The position numbers and the translations under genes are program-made. Shown piece after piece: positions 8,946 to 18,716 of a DNA stretch of 64,000 bases. This stretch comes from Mariniphaga sp. Lineage in GTDB: Bacteria > Bacteroidota > Bacteroidia > Bacteroidales > Prolixibacteraceae. Position 1 is the stretch's first letter, and each line of letters opens with the position of its first letter. The stretch covers positions 17,236 through 81,235 of the forward strand of contig JAHYIT010000006.1 in the NCBI GenBank assembly GCA_019429205.1. Direction: 5' to 3'. The notes under the pieces are model-generated. The model had not been told where the DNA came from. It worked only from the letters and a program-made list of their open reading frames with translations, and did no database searches.

Positions 8946-10976
8946 TTATTTCAGCATTTTCATCACTTGAGAATAAACATTTTCTCCGTTGAATCCCAGT
9001 TTTTCGTCGAGCACTTTGTAGGGTGCAGAAAATCCGAACGTTTCCAGTCCGAATGTTTTTCCGTTTTCGCCTACCAAACCGGCTAAAGTAACTGGCAAAC
9101 CGGCAGTGAGACCGAATCGTGGAACACCGGTTGGAAGCACGCTTTCCTGGTATTCTGCAGACTGGTTGCGGAACAATCCTTCCGAAGGAGCAGAAACCAC
9201 CTGAACTTTCAGTCCGTCGCGTTCGGAAAGCAGTTTGGCGCCTTCCACCAAAGTGGCAACTTCTGAGCCGCTGGCTACCAGCACCACATCGGGTTTTTCA
9301 ACTGGCTTAAGCACAATGTAAGCGCCTTTTTCGGTTTGTAAAGCTGATTCATAAGCATTGCCGTCAACGGGCAGGTTTTGGATATTCTGGCGCGACAATA
9401 TAAGTGCAGTTGGCGTATCTGTATTCTCGATAGCCATTTTCCAGGCTACAGTAGTTTCATTAGCATCGGCCGGACGCAACACCAGTACACTGTTTTTATG
9501 GCTATGGTTTTTCAGTTTTTCCATAAGGCGGATTTGTGCCTCCTGTTCCACCGGCTGGTGGGTTGGGCCGTCTTCGCCTACACGGAATGCGTCGTGAGTC
9601 CATACATATTTTACCGGAAGTTCCATTAACGCGGCCAGTCGAACGGCTGGTTTCATGTAGTCGGAAAACACGAAGAAAGTTCCGCAAACCGGGATTACCC
9701 CGCCGTGCAGCGCCATTCCGTTGGCCATGCAGGCCATGGTGAGTTCACTAACACCAACCTGAAGGAACGAACCGCTGAAATCGCCTTTCACAAAAGCAGT
9801 GGTTTTTTTCAGGAATCCGTCGGTTTTATCTGAGTTGGAAAGGTCAGCCGAAGCTACAATCAGATTTTCCACTTTGCCGGCCATGGCTTCAAGTACCGTC
9901 CCTGCAGCACCACGTGTTGCCACATTGGCTTTTTGCTCTATTGAAGCAAAATCAAATTCAGGTGCATTTCCAGAAAAGAATTGTTTCCATTTTTTTGCAA
10001 ACTCCGGATATTCAGTTTCCCATTTGGCCTGTGCTTCTTTCTTGGCTTTGGCAGCTTTTATAAGTTCTTCTTTTCGTTTTTCGTAAACTGCTTTTACCTC
10101 ATCGAAAATCATAAACGGATTTTCCGGGTCGCCCCCCAGGTTTGTAACAGATTTGGCGAAAGAAGCACCGGCTTCACCCAATGGCATTCCATGGGTTGAA
10201 GTCTGGCTTTCAAAGCTTTCACCCGATTCAGTAACAGCACCTTTGCCCATAATGGTTTTTCCAATGATGAGGGTGGGTTTTTCTGTTTCGGTATGGGCAT
10301 TTTTTAACGCCCCTCTAATCTGATCCGGATCATTTCCCTGAATGCTAATAACATTCCAGCCCCAGGCCTCATATTTTTTTGCTGTATCTTCAGCGGTTAC
10401 CGCATCGGTTTTTGTTGAAAGCTGAATATCGTTTGAATCGTAAAACATAATCAGGTTTGCAAGACCGAGGTAGCCGGCAATGCGGCCGGCACCCTGCGAA
10501 ACTTCTTCCTGAATACCGCCATCAGAAATGAAAGTGTAGATTTTATGTGCAACCCAGTTGCCAAAACGGGCTGCCAGAAATTTGGCTGCAATGGCAGCGC
10601 CAACAGCCATGCTGTGGCCTTGTCCGAGCGGTCCGGAGGTATTTTCCACACCCCGTTCAACATCCAGTTCGGGGTGCCCCGGAGTTACGCTGCTCCACTG
10701 TCGGAAGTTTTTTAAATCTTCCATGCTGTAAAAACCGGCTAAAGCCAGCACCGAATAAAGCATGGGCGACATGTGCCCCGGATCAAGGAAAAAACGGTCG
10801 CGGTTTGCCCAGGTCATGTCCGACGGGTCGTAGTTTAAAAATTCAGAATAAAGGATGTGGATAAAATCTGCTCCACCCATGGCTCCGCCAGGGTGTCCCG
10901 ATTTCGCTTTTTCTACCATGGCTGCCGAGAGAATTCGGATATTGTCAGCTGCTTTGTTTTCAATTCGTTTACTCAT
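8946..10976 (-). CDS. tkt: Transketolase
   Basis: MVEKAKSGHPGGAMGGADF, GHMSPMLYS, NTSGPLGQG, THDAFRVGEDGPTHQPVEQ. Confidence 0.95.
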   Translation of the reverse strand: MSKRIENKAADNIRILSAAMVEKAKSGHPGGAMGGADFIHILYSEFLNYDPSDMTWANRDRFFLDPGHMSPMLYSVLALAGFYSMEDLKNFRQWSSVTPGHPELDVERGVENTSGPLGQGHSMAVGAAIAAKFLAARFGNWVAHKIYTFISDGGIQEEVSQGAGRIAGYLGLANLIMFYDSNDIQLSTKTDAVTAEDTAKKYEAWGWNVISIQGNDPDQIRGALKNAHTETEKPTLIIGKTIMGKGAVTESGESFESQTSTHGMPLGEAGASFAKSVTNLGGDPENPFMIFDEVKAVYEKRKEELIKAAKAKKEAQAKWETEYPEFAKKWKQFFSGNAPEFDFASIEQKANVATRGAAGTVLEAMAGKVENLIVASADLSNSDKTDGFLKKTTAFVKGDFSGSFLQVGVSELTMACMANGMALHGGVIPVCGTFFVFSDYMKPAVRLAALMELPVKYVWTHDAFRVGEDGPTHQPVEQEAQIRLMEKLKNHSHKNSVLVLRPADANETTVAWKMAIENTDTPTALILSRQNIQNLPVDGNAYESALQTEKGAYIVLKPVEKPDVVLVASGSEVATLVEGAKLLSERDGLKVQVVSAPSEGLFRNQSAEYQESVLPTGVPRFGLTAGLPVTLAGLVGENGKTFGLETFGFSAPYKVLDEKLGFNGENVYSQVMKMLK

Positions 10977-11078
10977 TATTATTATTTTTGAATTAATATT
11001 TTACCTGATTTTCAGTTGAGGCTAAAAATAGCGAAAAAATAGGAACCCGCTGAATTCCTATTTTATAGCCAATATTTT

Positions 11079-12251
11079 TTATGCCTGGATAATGCGGACC
11101 ATAATAACACCTTTGATGGCTTCCAGCTTTGTTTTAATTTCCGGATTAATGGATGCACGAGCAACATCAATGATATTGTATGCGATATTTTCGTGTTTTT
11201 TGTTCAGCATGTTGTCGATGTTCAGTCCTTCAGAGGCTAACACGTTTGAAATCTGGCTCACCATGTTGGGAATGTTCTGGTTGGCAATCAAAATTCTTGC
11301 CCCGCCGTTACGATCCATTTGTGCTTCCGGGAAGTTTACCGAATTTTTAATGTTCCCGTCTGCCAGAAAATCTTTGAGCTGGCTAACTGCCATAATCGCA
11401 CAATTGGTTTCCGATTCTTTGGTGGATGCCCCAAGATGAGGAATGGCAATTACGTTTTTCATCGTCAGGGTTCTTTCGTTGGGAAAATCAGTTACATAGC
11501 GTGCTACTTTTCCTGATTCAATGGCTTCTCCCAGTGCATCGAGATCTACCAGGCCGCCACGTGCAAAGTTCAGAATGCGGACATCGTTTTTCATCATCCC
11601 GAATTTTTCCTTGTTGATGTAATTTTTGGTTTCAGGAGTCAGCGGAATATTTAATGTTATATAGTCAGCCTGGCTCAGCAATGCTTGAATTCCTTTAACA
11701 AACTTTACCTGGTTGCTAAGTTTTAGAGCCTGCTTAACCGACATGTAAGGGTCGTACCCGATTACTTTCATACCCATTGAATGAGCCGCGTTTGCCACCA
11801 AAACACCAATGGCGCCCAGTCCTACAACGGCCAGTGTTTTTCCCTGGATTTCCTGTCCGGCAAAATTCTTTTTACCCTGTTCAATAAGTGCCGGTACTTC
11901 TTGTCCTTTTCCTGCCAGTGTTTTTGTCCAGAGCACTCCTTCGGTTATGTCGCGTGATGCCAGCAACAGTCCAGCAATCACAAGTTCTTTTACACCATTG
12001 GCATTGGCGCCTGGTGTATTAAAAACCACTATGCCTTTTTCGGTACATTTATCAATTGGGATATTGTTAACTCCTGCACCTGCACGGGCTATGGCTTTTA
12101 ATGATGTGGAAAATTCCATTTCGTGCATATTAAAACTACGCAAAACAATGGCATCAGGATGAGGTATTTCACTTGCAATTTCATAATTGTCTAACGGAAA
12201 AAGGCTCAACCCTTCGGTATCAATTTTATTTAACGTTTGAATTTTAAACAT
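11079..12251 (-). CDS. serA: D-3-phosphoglycerate dehydrogenase
   Basis: ARAGAGVNNIPIDKCTEKGIVVFNTPGANANGVKEL, VVGLGAIG, NFARGG, C-terminal ACT-like region. Confidence 0.9.
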   Translation of the reverse strand: MFKIQTLNKIDTEGLSLFPLDNYEIASEIPHPDAIVLRSFNMHEMEFSTSLKAIARAGAGVNNIPIDKCTEKGIVVFNTPGANANGVKELVIAGLLLASRDITEGVLWTKTLAGKGQEVPALIEQGKKNFAGQEIQGKTLAVVGLGAIGVLVANAAHSMGMKVIGYDPYMSVKQALKLSNQVKFVKGIQALLSQADYITLNIPLTPETKNYINKEKFGMMKNDVRILNFARGGLVDLDALGEAIESGKVARYVTDFPNERTLTMKNVIAIPHLGASTKESETNCAIMAVSQLKDFLADGNIKNSVNFPEAQMDRNGGARILIANQNIPNMVSQISNVLASEGLNIDNMLNKKHENIAYNIIDVARASINPEIKTKLEAIKGVIMVRIIQA

Positions 12252-12373
12252 ATGATTTTAATTTTAGTTTGTTAACTGACAGTGCAATAGTGACAAATAT
12301 CAGGATTTTATCTGAAGAAGGCGGACTGATTCCGGCTTAACTTTTCAATATGAAATTAACATTAAGCCGATTA

Positions 12374-13210
12374 TTATTTCAACTGAACTTTGGCAAAAAC
12401 CGGCAGGTGATCCGATGGAAACCGGTGGTCTTTAAAATCAGTTAATGCGGCATATTTTAGCACATCAATTCCTCCGTGTACAAATATATAATCGATACGG
12501 CGGCTTGTTAAGTCAGCATCAATTTTAAATCCGTTGTAAGTTCCAACCGGACCGTAGGGTGGTTCTTCGGTTACCTCGAAACTGTCTCGCATGTATTTTT
12601 TTAGCAGAACAATGGGTTCGGTGTCGGGAGTGAGGTTAAAATCGCCTGTCAGGATTACCGGCAGGTTTTTGTTGCGGGTCATTTCCCTGATTTTTTTCTC
12701 GATGAGCAATGCCGAATTTTTCCGTGCTTCAGTTCCCCTGTGATCGAAATGGGTATTAAATACCAAAAACTGTTTTCCGGTAACTTTCGATTGAAAAAGG
12801 CCCCAGGTAACAATCCGGTTTAGCGCTGCATCCCAGCCCTTGCTCGGAACATCCGGAGTTTCTGAAAGCCAGAAAGTACCGTGGTCGTAAAGAATAAATT
12901 TCGATTTATTATAGAAAATGGGGGAGAATTCACCGGCTTTTTCACCATCGTCACGGCCAACGCCAAACCATTCAAACCCGGTAAGTCCATTTTCAATATC
13001 CAGGATTTGATCATACAACGCTTCCTGAAGGCCAAAAATATCGGCTTCATGAAAACGCAGCAGGCCATTCACCATTTCAATGCGATTGGGCCAGGCATTT
13101 TCACCGTCGGAAGTTGTGTTCATTCTAATATTATAAGAAACGATATTCATTTGCTGCGAAAATAGGGTAGAAGGGATTAAGAACAAAAGGATACTTAATA
13201 ATTTTTTCAT
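12374..13210 (-). CDS. Exported endonuclease/exonuclease/phosphatase family protein
   Basis: Signal peptide; NIVSYNIRMNT, FGLQEAL, LTGDFNLTPD, IDYIFV, SDHLPVFAKV. Confidence 0.9.
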   Translation of the reverse strand: MKKLLSILLFLIPSTLFSQQMNIVSYNIRMNTTSDGENAWPNRIEMVNGLLRFHEADIFGLQEALYDQILDIENGLTGFEWFGVGRDDGEKAGEFSPIFYNKSKFILYDHGTFWLSETPDVPSKGWDAALNRIVTWGLFQSKVTGKQFLVFNTHFDHRGTEARKNSALLIEKKIREMTRNKNLPVILTGDFNLTPDTEPIVLLKKYMRDSFEVTEEPPYGPVGTYNGFKIDADLTSRRIDYIFVHGGIDVLKYAALTDFKDHRFPSDHLPVFAKVQLK

Positions 13211-13299
13211 TCGTTTATATTTGAAATTTTTAATGGTAACTCATGGAACTCACATGGAGAGTTATTAAACTCCATTAAAATTTTTACATGCTCGTTTCA

Positions 13300-14253
13300 T
13301 CACTCACAAAAATTAAATGGTTCGTATTTTGGATTTCGGCTTCCACTTTCTATGATGGTATGCCTGAACTCTTTTTTCTGATTCAGCACAAAATTATAAC
13401 AAAAATCTACAATTTCATTGAAATATTCGGTCATCGGTTTTCCTGCCATTTCATGCCCCCCACCGCAGGTTGTGTGCAACCAGTTGGGCACATTCTGTTT
13501 TTCTAGCTTATTGGCAATAGTATGCGAACCATGTAAAACAATATACCCGGGTTTATCTTTTTCGCAATAATGGTGTGGTGCGGTTGCATACGGGACCAAA
13601 TTATCGTCAGTGCCATGAAAAAAGAGTGAAGGTACAGCCGATTCTTCGTAAATAATGGATGTGTCGGGAATGGCGCCTGCCATGCCAATTACGCCGGCAT
13701 AGGCAACAGGGCCCGAAGGCAAATCATAACAAACCGGCGGCGAATAGGCCGTAATAAGAACTGCCTCAGCTCCTGCACTGCTTCCGGCAAGAATGATATT
13801 TTGCGGATCAATTCCCAGGTATTCATAATTTTGAATGAGGTAAAACGTTGCATCCTGAATATCTGCCACGGCTGCATCAAAGGTTACCAGCTTTTCCTGA
13901 ACCGGGCAATCGCATCCAAATCCTCCCGGCTGGTCCTTGCGTGTTAACCGGTACGAAATGGAAACCACTACATAACCATATTCTGCCAGATTGGTGCAAA
14001 ATTGAATAATGTCATTACTGTTTCTAATGCCTCCCTGAAATCCACCGCCGTGCACATAAACAATCACCGGCCTGTCTGTGTCCGGATCATTTTGTGGCAG
14101 GTAAATGTCCATTTCCAGGTTTTGCCCGTCTTTTGTGGCATAAGTATGTGTTTCAGTTGTAATTTCGCTGGTATAAGAATTTAGATATTTTTCCTGGCTG
14201 TATAGCGAAAAAACCACGGCTACCATTGAAAAGATTAAAGCGATTTGTTTCAT
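13300..14253 (-). CDS. Exported alpha/beta hydrolase (carboxylesterase-like)
   Basis: VIVYVHGGGFQGG oxyanion motif, LAGSSAGAEA nucleophile elbow, signal peptide. Confidence 0.85.
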   Translation of the reverse strand: MKQIALIFSMVAVVFSLYSQEKYLNSYTSEITTETHTYATKDGQNLEMDIYLPQNDPDTDRPVIVYVHGGGFQGGIRNSNDIIQFCTNLAEYGYVVVSISYRLTRKDQPGGFGCDCPVQEKLVTFDAAVADIQDATFYLIQNYEYLGIDPQNIILAGSSAGAEAVLITAYSPPVCYDLPSGPVAYAGVIGMAGAIPDTSIIYEESAVPSLFFHGTDDNLVPYATAPHHYCEKDKPGYIVLHGSHTIANKLEKQNVPNWLHTTCGGGHEMAGKPMTEYFNEIVDFCYNFVLNQKKEFRHTIIESGSRNPKYEPFNFCE

Positions 14254-14314
14254 TTCAATAAAATTTTGTCGAAGATAAGAATAATGTGATTTTAGGAAAA
14301 GGAAATAAAAAAAA

Positions 14315-14337
14315 GGGATTCGGAATTTCCGAATCCC
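14315..14337 (-). terminator. Rho-independent terminator after the hydrogenase operon
   Basis: GGGATTCGGAA/TTCCGAATCCC stem; the minus strand continues with TTTTTTTT. Confidence 0.75.
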
Positions 14338-14394
14338 CGTTGGTTTAATACGCTGTTAAACCAGATGTTAATTATTCAACTGTGAAATAAACAT

Positions 14395-16185
14395 TTAAAA
14401 GCGCTCGCGTTTGGTGTATTTTGTATGCAGCAAATGATGCGATATCTCACCAAGCGGTTCCTTTAGAAAATCTTTATAAAGTTTTTGAACTTCCGGGTTC
14501 TCATGCGATTTTCGGATAGGCAGGTCGGCGTCTTCGGCATAAATGGCTTCGGCACGTTTTTGCCTGATTTCCGGATTGGTGGGAATTGGTTGACCGCCAC
14601 CGCCGAGGCATCCGCCCGGGCAGGCCATAATTTCTACAAAATGGAAATCGGCTTCACCTGCTTTTATCGCATCCATTATCTTTTTAGCATTAACCAATCC
14701 GTGTGCAACGGCACATTTAAGTTCCACACCATCGAGAAAAGCCCATTCTTCCAATGGATTTTCAATTTTTATGGACGCTTTTCTTACGCCTTCCATACCA
14801 CGAACCGGAGCAATGTTCAGGTTTTCGAAAGGTACATCGCGACCGGTAACCAGTTCGTAAGCTGTACGAAGTGCTGCTTCCATTACTCCGCCTGTTGCAC
14901 CAAAGATTACACCGGCACCGGTTGAATCGCCCATCAGCCTGTCAAATTTTGCAGGAGCAAGTTTATCGAAATCCAGACCGGCCTGTTTTACCATTATGGC
15001 CAGCTCGCGCGTTGTTAGCACGTAGTCAACATCGCGGTACCCGCTGTCGTGCATCTCGGGCCGGTGTGCTTCGTACTTTTTCGCTGTGCATGGCATTATG
15101 GAAACCGAAACGATGTCTTCAGGTTCAATGTTTCGTGCTTTGGCATAATAGGTTTTTGCCAGTGCTCCAAACATTTGTTGCGGCGATTTACAGGTTGAAA
15201 GGTTGTCAAGATTATCGGGATACAAATGTTCAATATATTTAATCCATCCTGGCGAACAGGAGGTTATCATTGGAATTCTGATGCTTTTGTCTTTTTCAAC
15301 GAGTGCTTTTTTAAGCCTTGTGAGCAGTTCCGTGCCTTCTTCAACAATGGTTAGGTCGGCAGTAAAATCGGTATCGAGTACTGAATCGAATCCCAACCTG
15401 CGCAAAGCGGCAACCATTTTTCCTGTTACTCTTTCGCCGGGTTTCATACCCATTTCTTCGCCTAAACCAACTCGCACAGCAGGGGCAGTTTGTACCACCA
15501 CATGTTTGGTCGGGTCAGAAATGGCACCCCAAACTTCTTCTATATAATTTCTTTCAACCAGGGCGCCTGTTGGGCAGTGGTTTACGCATTGCCCGCAATT
15601 GGTACAAACCACATCGTTCATTGCTTTTTCAAAGAAAGTGGATATTCTCATGTGGTCGCCTTTGTAGGCCACGGTAAGTGCGTTTACCCCCTGCAGTTCG
15701 GCACAGGTTCTTACACACCGCTGGCACTTGATGCATTTGCTGTCGTCTTTCATTATTGATGGCGAATACATATCGATGGTGTAATTTTTTAGCGGAGCCA
15801 GTTCGATAAAATCCTGGGTCATTATTTTATATTCCGAAGAAAGCTCCTGCAATTCGCAGTTTCCGTTTCTGTAACATTTGGTACAGTCAGCATTGTGTTC
15901 TGCCAGAATAAGTTCTATGATATGTTTTCTGGAATTTCTTACTTTCAGGCTGTTGGTAAGAATTTCCATTCCGTCTTCGCATGGAGTGGCACAAGCCGCC
16001 GAAAGTCTTTTCTGCCCAACTACCTCAACTACACAAACACGACAATTTCCTGCAACGCACAAGTCTTTGTGGTAACACAGCGTTGGAATCTTTATGCCTT
16101 GTTCTTCGGCAGCTTCAAGAATGGTTTTTCCTTTTTTTAATTCAACCGGAAAACCGTTGATGGTAATATTTACTTTTTTATCCAT
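14395..16185 (-). CDS. hydA: NAD(H)-linked [FeFe]-hydrogenase catalytic subunit (HydA/HndD-type)
   Basis: N-terminal [2Fe-2S] (CYHKDLCVAGNCRVC), His-ligated cluster (HNADCTKCYRNGNC), two [4Fe-4S] motifs, H-cluster motifs TSCSPGW, MPCTAKKYE, MACPGGCLGGGGQP. Confidence 0.95.
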   Translation of the reverse strand: MDKKVNITINGFPVELKKGKTILEAAEEQGIKIPTLCYHKDLCVAGNCRVCVVEVVGQKRLSAACATPCEDGMEILTNSLKVRNSRKHIIELILAEHNADCTKCYRNGNCELQELSSEYKIMTQDFIELAPLKNYTIDMYSPSIMKDDSKCIKCQRCVRTCAELQGVNALTVAYKGDHMRISTFFEKAMNDVVCTNCGQCVNHCPTGALVERNYIEEVWGAISDPTKHVVVQTAPAVRVGLGEEMGMKPGERVTGKMVAALRRLGFDSVLDTDFTADLTIVEEGTELLTRLKKALVEKDKSIRIPMITSCSPGWIKYIEHLYPDNLDNLSTCKSPQQMFGALAKTYYAKARNIEPEDIVSVSIMPCTAKKYEAHRPEMHDSGYRDVDYVLTTRELAIMVKQAGLDFDKLAPAKFDRLMGDSTGAGVIFGATGGVMEAALRTAYELVTGRDVPFENLNIAPVRGMEGVRKASIKIENPLEEWAFLDGVELKCAVAHGLVNAKKIMDAIKAGEADFHFVEIMACPGGCLGGGGQPIPTNPEIRQKRAEAIYAEDADLPIRKSHENPEVQKLYKDFLKEPLGEISHHLLHTKYTKRERF

Positions 16186-16202
16186 TTGCTCTTTTTTTGA
16201 TA

Positions 16203-17387
16203 TTAATAAATCATCTCTTCACGGAAGTTTTCCACGATGGAGGAGAATGAGTTTGCTACTGATTGTCCCAATCCGCATTTGGCAGTAAGCTGCATGGTTT
16301 CGGTCAGCTTTAAAAGTTTGTCGAGGTACGACGCTGGTTTTTCTCCCCGTTTAACTGCCTTAATTCCCAGCAACAGTTGCTGACAACCTACTCTGCATGG
16401 CGTGCACTGGCCGCATGATTCTTCCCTGAAAAATTCGAGGTAATTATCGAGCACATTGAACATAGAACGTGAACTGTTAAAAAGCATCATTGAACCTCCG
16501 GTAGGAAGTGAAATACCGACGAGTTTTCCTTCGTAACCAATGGCGGTGTCTTTAAATTTTTTCCGGGGAACCAAAAATCCGGATGCGCCGCCAACCTGTA
16601 CGGCCTTGGTGTCGCCATCGCCAAATTCATAAACAAAATCCTGGAGGCTCATACCGAGTTCCAGTTCGTAAATGCCTGGTTTTGGTGTATCACCTGAAAC
16701 CGAGAATAATTTGGTTCCGCGTGAATACTGCACGCCCAGATCGTAGAATTTTTTGGCGCCGTATTTAAAAATGGTCCAGGTATGAACAAGCGTTTCCACG
16801 TTGTTTATAACGGTGGGTTTTTTGCGGTACCCAGCCTGGGTTGGGAATGGAGGCTTGTTACGGGGTTCGCCGCGCCTGCCTTCCATCGATTCCATCAGGG
16901 CGGTTTCTTCGCCACAAATGTAGGCGCCGCTTCCCATAAATATTTTTATTTTGAAATCGAGGTTAATCTCCTGGCAGTAGTACTGGAATTCGTCAATAGT
17001 CTTGTTGAGTTCTTCTTCAAGGAATTTGTATTCGCCCCTCAGGTAAATAAAACCTTCTTTTGCTCCGGTAACATATCCGCAAACAGCCATTGCTGTGAGT
17101 ACTTTGTAAGGAACTTTTGTAAGGATTTCGCGATCTTTAAATGTCCCGGGTTCTCCTTCGTCGGCGTTGCAAATTACATATTTTTCCTTTGATTTTGATT
17201 CCGCGGTCAGCTTCCATTTTAATCCTGTAGGGAAGCCTGCGCCACCACGTCCTTTCAGTTCAGAACTGATTAGTTCGTTTATAATTTCGTCTGGTTTCTT
17301 TTTTATGGTATTTGAGAGAACTTTCTCCCAGTCGTTTTCATTTCTGAAAATGAAATCTACCCTTTTAAGCTGATATGAGTATGCCAT
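16203..17387 (-). CDS. hydB: [FeFe]-hydrogenase NuoF-like beta subunit (short form)
   Basis: SELKGRGGAGFPTGLKW, NADEGEPGTFKDRE, GAYICGEETALMESMEG, SCGQCTPCRVGC. No N-terminal thioredoxin-like or C-terminal ferredoxin domain in 394 aa. Confidence 0.9.
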   Translation of the reverse strand: MAYSYQLKRVDFIFRNENDWEKVLSNTIKKKPDEIINELISSELKGRGGAGFPTGLKWKLTAESKSKEKYVICNADEGEPGTFKDREILTKVPYKVLTAMAVCGYVTGAKEGFIYLRGEYKFLEEELNKTIDEFQYYCQEINLDFKIKIFMGSGAYICGEETALMESMEGRRGEPRNKPPFPTQAGYRKKPTVINNVETLVHTWTIFKYGAKKFYDLGVQYSRGTKLFSVSGDTPKPGIYELELGMSLQDFVYEFGDGDTKAVQVGGASGFLVPRKKFKDTAIGYEGKLVGISLPTGGSMMLFNSSRSMFNVLDNYLEFFREESCGQCTPCRVGCQQLLLGIKAVKRGEKPASYLDKLLKLTETMQLTAKCGLGQSVANSFSSIVENFREEMIY

Positions 17388-17399
17388 TGCTACCTGTTT

Positions 17400-17876
17400 T
17401 TAAATGTTTTCTTTCATGTAATTCGTAAGAATTTCCCGTACTTTTTCCGGTGTTACTTCGGTATAAACATCATCGTTTATAAGCATTGCCGGAGCTTTGT
17501 GGCACCATCCCAGGCAGTTGGTTTCAAGCAGAGTGAACCTTTTGTCGGGAGTAGTTTCACCGGTTTTAATTTTCAGCATGTCCTGAATGGCAAATAACAA
17601 TTGGTTTTTACCTTTCATGGCGCAGGTAATTGTTTTACAAATACGGATAATGTATTTACCCGCGGGTTTCGTTTCCAGGAACGAATAGAATGTGGCCGTT
17701 CCAAATACTTCGGCTGCCGGGATGTCCATTTCCCGTGCAATTTCGATCATCGAGTACTCAGAAAGGAACTTCTCTTTTTGGACAACTCCCTGCATTACCG
17801 GCAACAGGTTTTCACGATGCCTGCCATGCAGATCGGCGAGGTCTTTGATTAAAGATTTTATGGGATTCATAGGCAA
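17400..17876 (-). CDS. hydC: [FeFe]-hydrogenase NuoE-like subunit
   Basis: AEVFGTATFYSFLETKPAGKYIIRICKTITCAMKG, ETNCLGWCHKAPAMLIND: thioredoxin-like [2Fe-2S] family. Confidence 0.9.
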   Translation of the reverse strand: MPMNPIKSLIKDLADLHGRHRENLLPVMQGVVQKEKFLSEYSMIEIAREMDIPAAEVFGTATFYSFLETKPAGKYIIRICKTITCAMKGKNQLLFAIQDMLKIKTGETTPDKRFTLLETNCLGWCHKAPAMLINDDVYTEVTPEKVREILTNYMKENI

Positions 17877-18230
17877 AATTTAAGTTATAAAATCGTTTTT
17901 TTTTTTGTAAATTTATATACCTTTTCAGGTATGTTTCGTTGTAAAATTTATATCAACAAAACTGTGCATAAAAATAAGCAGATGATTGAAAAAAAACGAG
18001 GACATTGTTGTGTAACATGTCTGTTTTTCAACATGAAATTGGACATCTAACGTAGATTAATTTTAAATAAGTAGGAAATTATGATTTTTATCAAATAATG
18101 AGCGGTTTATTGGTTTGATTTTTGTTTAAAAAAACTATAAAAAATAAAAAATGAAAGCAACCTTTTTAGCCATGAGGTTGTCATTATTTCAGAAGCCATT
18201 TATTTTTTAATTACAAGATTCAGAAAAGCA

Positions 18231-18632
18231 ATGAAAACAATGTTCAGGTTATTCTTTTTGGGGGTAGTTATTCTATTTCCCCAGGTCGCAGAGGCACAAC
18301 TTTTATCTCTTTCGGGATATGTAAAAAATTTTATTACGGGCGAACCCATTGAAAATGCTGCTATTTATGAAACAGCATCTGGAATAGGAACTATCACAAA
18401 CAGAGATGGTTACTATAAATTGCTTTTGCAAAAAGGAGAACAGAAATTAAAAATTACCAGCGCCGGTAGCGAAAGTTATAATGCTACTTTTGTTATGGCG
18501 TCAGATACTATTGTTTCGGTTGAATTAAAACCGCACAACTTTTCTAAAAACAGTATTGTTGCCGGAAATAAAATAGTAAAGGATTCGGTTTCTGAAGATG
18601 AAAAATCAAATTCAGCAAGAAAACGGCGATAG
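18231..18632 (+). CDS. Small exported protein with a carboxypeptidase-regulatory-like (beta-sandwich) domain
   Basis: Signal peptide; LSGYVKNFITGEPIENAAIYETASGIGTITNRDGYYKLLLQKGEQKLKIT. Confidence 0.7.
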   Translation: MKTMFRLFFLGVVILFPQVAEAQLLSLSGYVKNFITGEPIENAAIYETASGIGTITNRDGYYKLLLQKGEQKLKITSAGSESYNATFVMASDTIVSVELKPHNFSKNSIVAGNKIVKDSVSEDEKSNSARKRR

Positions 18633-18716
18633 CTTAAAATCTAAATTTATCTGATATATAGTTCTCATTTCTGTGTATGTGCGCTTATTCTGACAAACCG
18701 GATAAGGAAAATAAAA

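Noticed and set aside
17880-18060. Rex operator upstream of the hydrogenase operon
   Set aside because: TTGTAAAATTTATATCAACAA and TTGTTGTGTAACATG contain half-site-like words but neither matches a symmetrical Rex palindrome; linkage of rex (48.6 kb) to the hydrogenase remains speculation.
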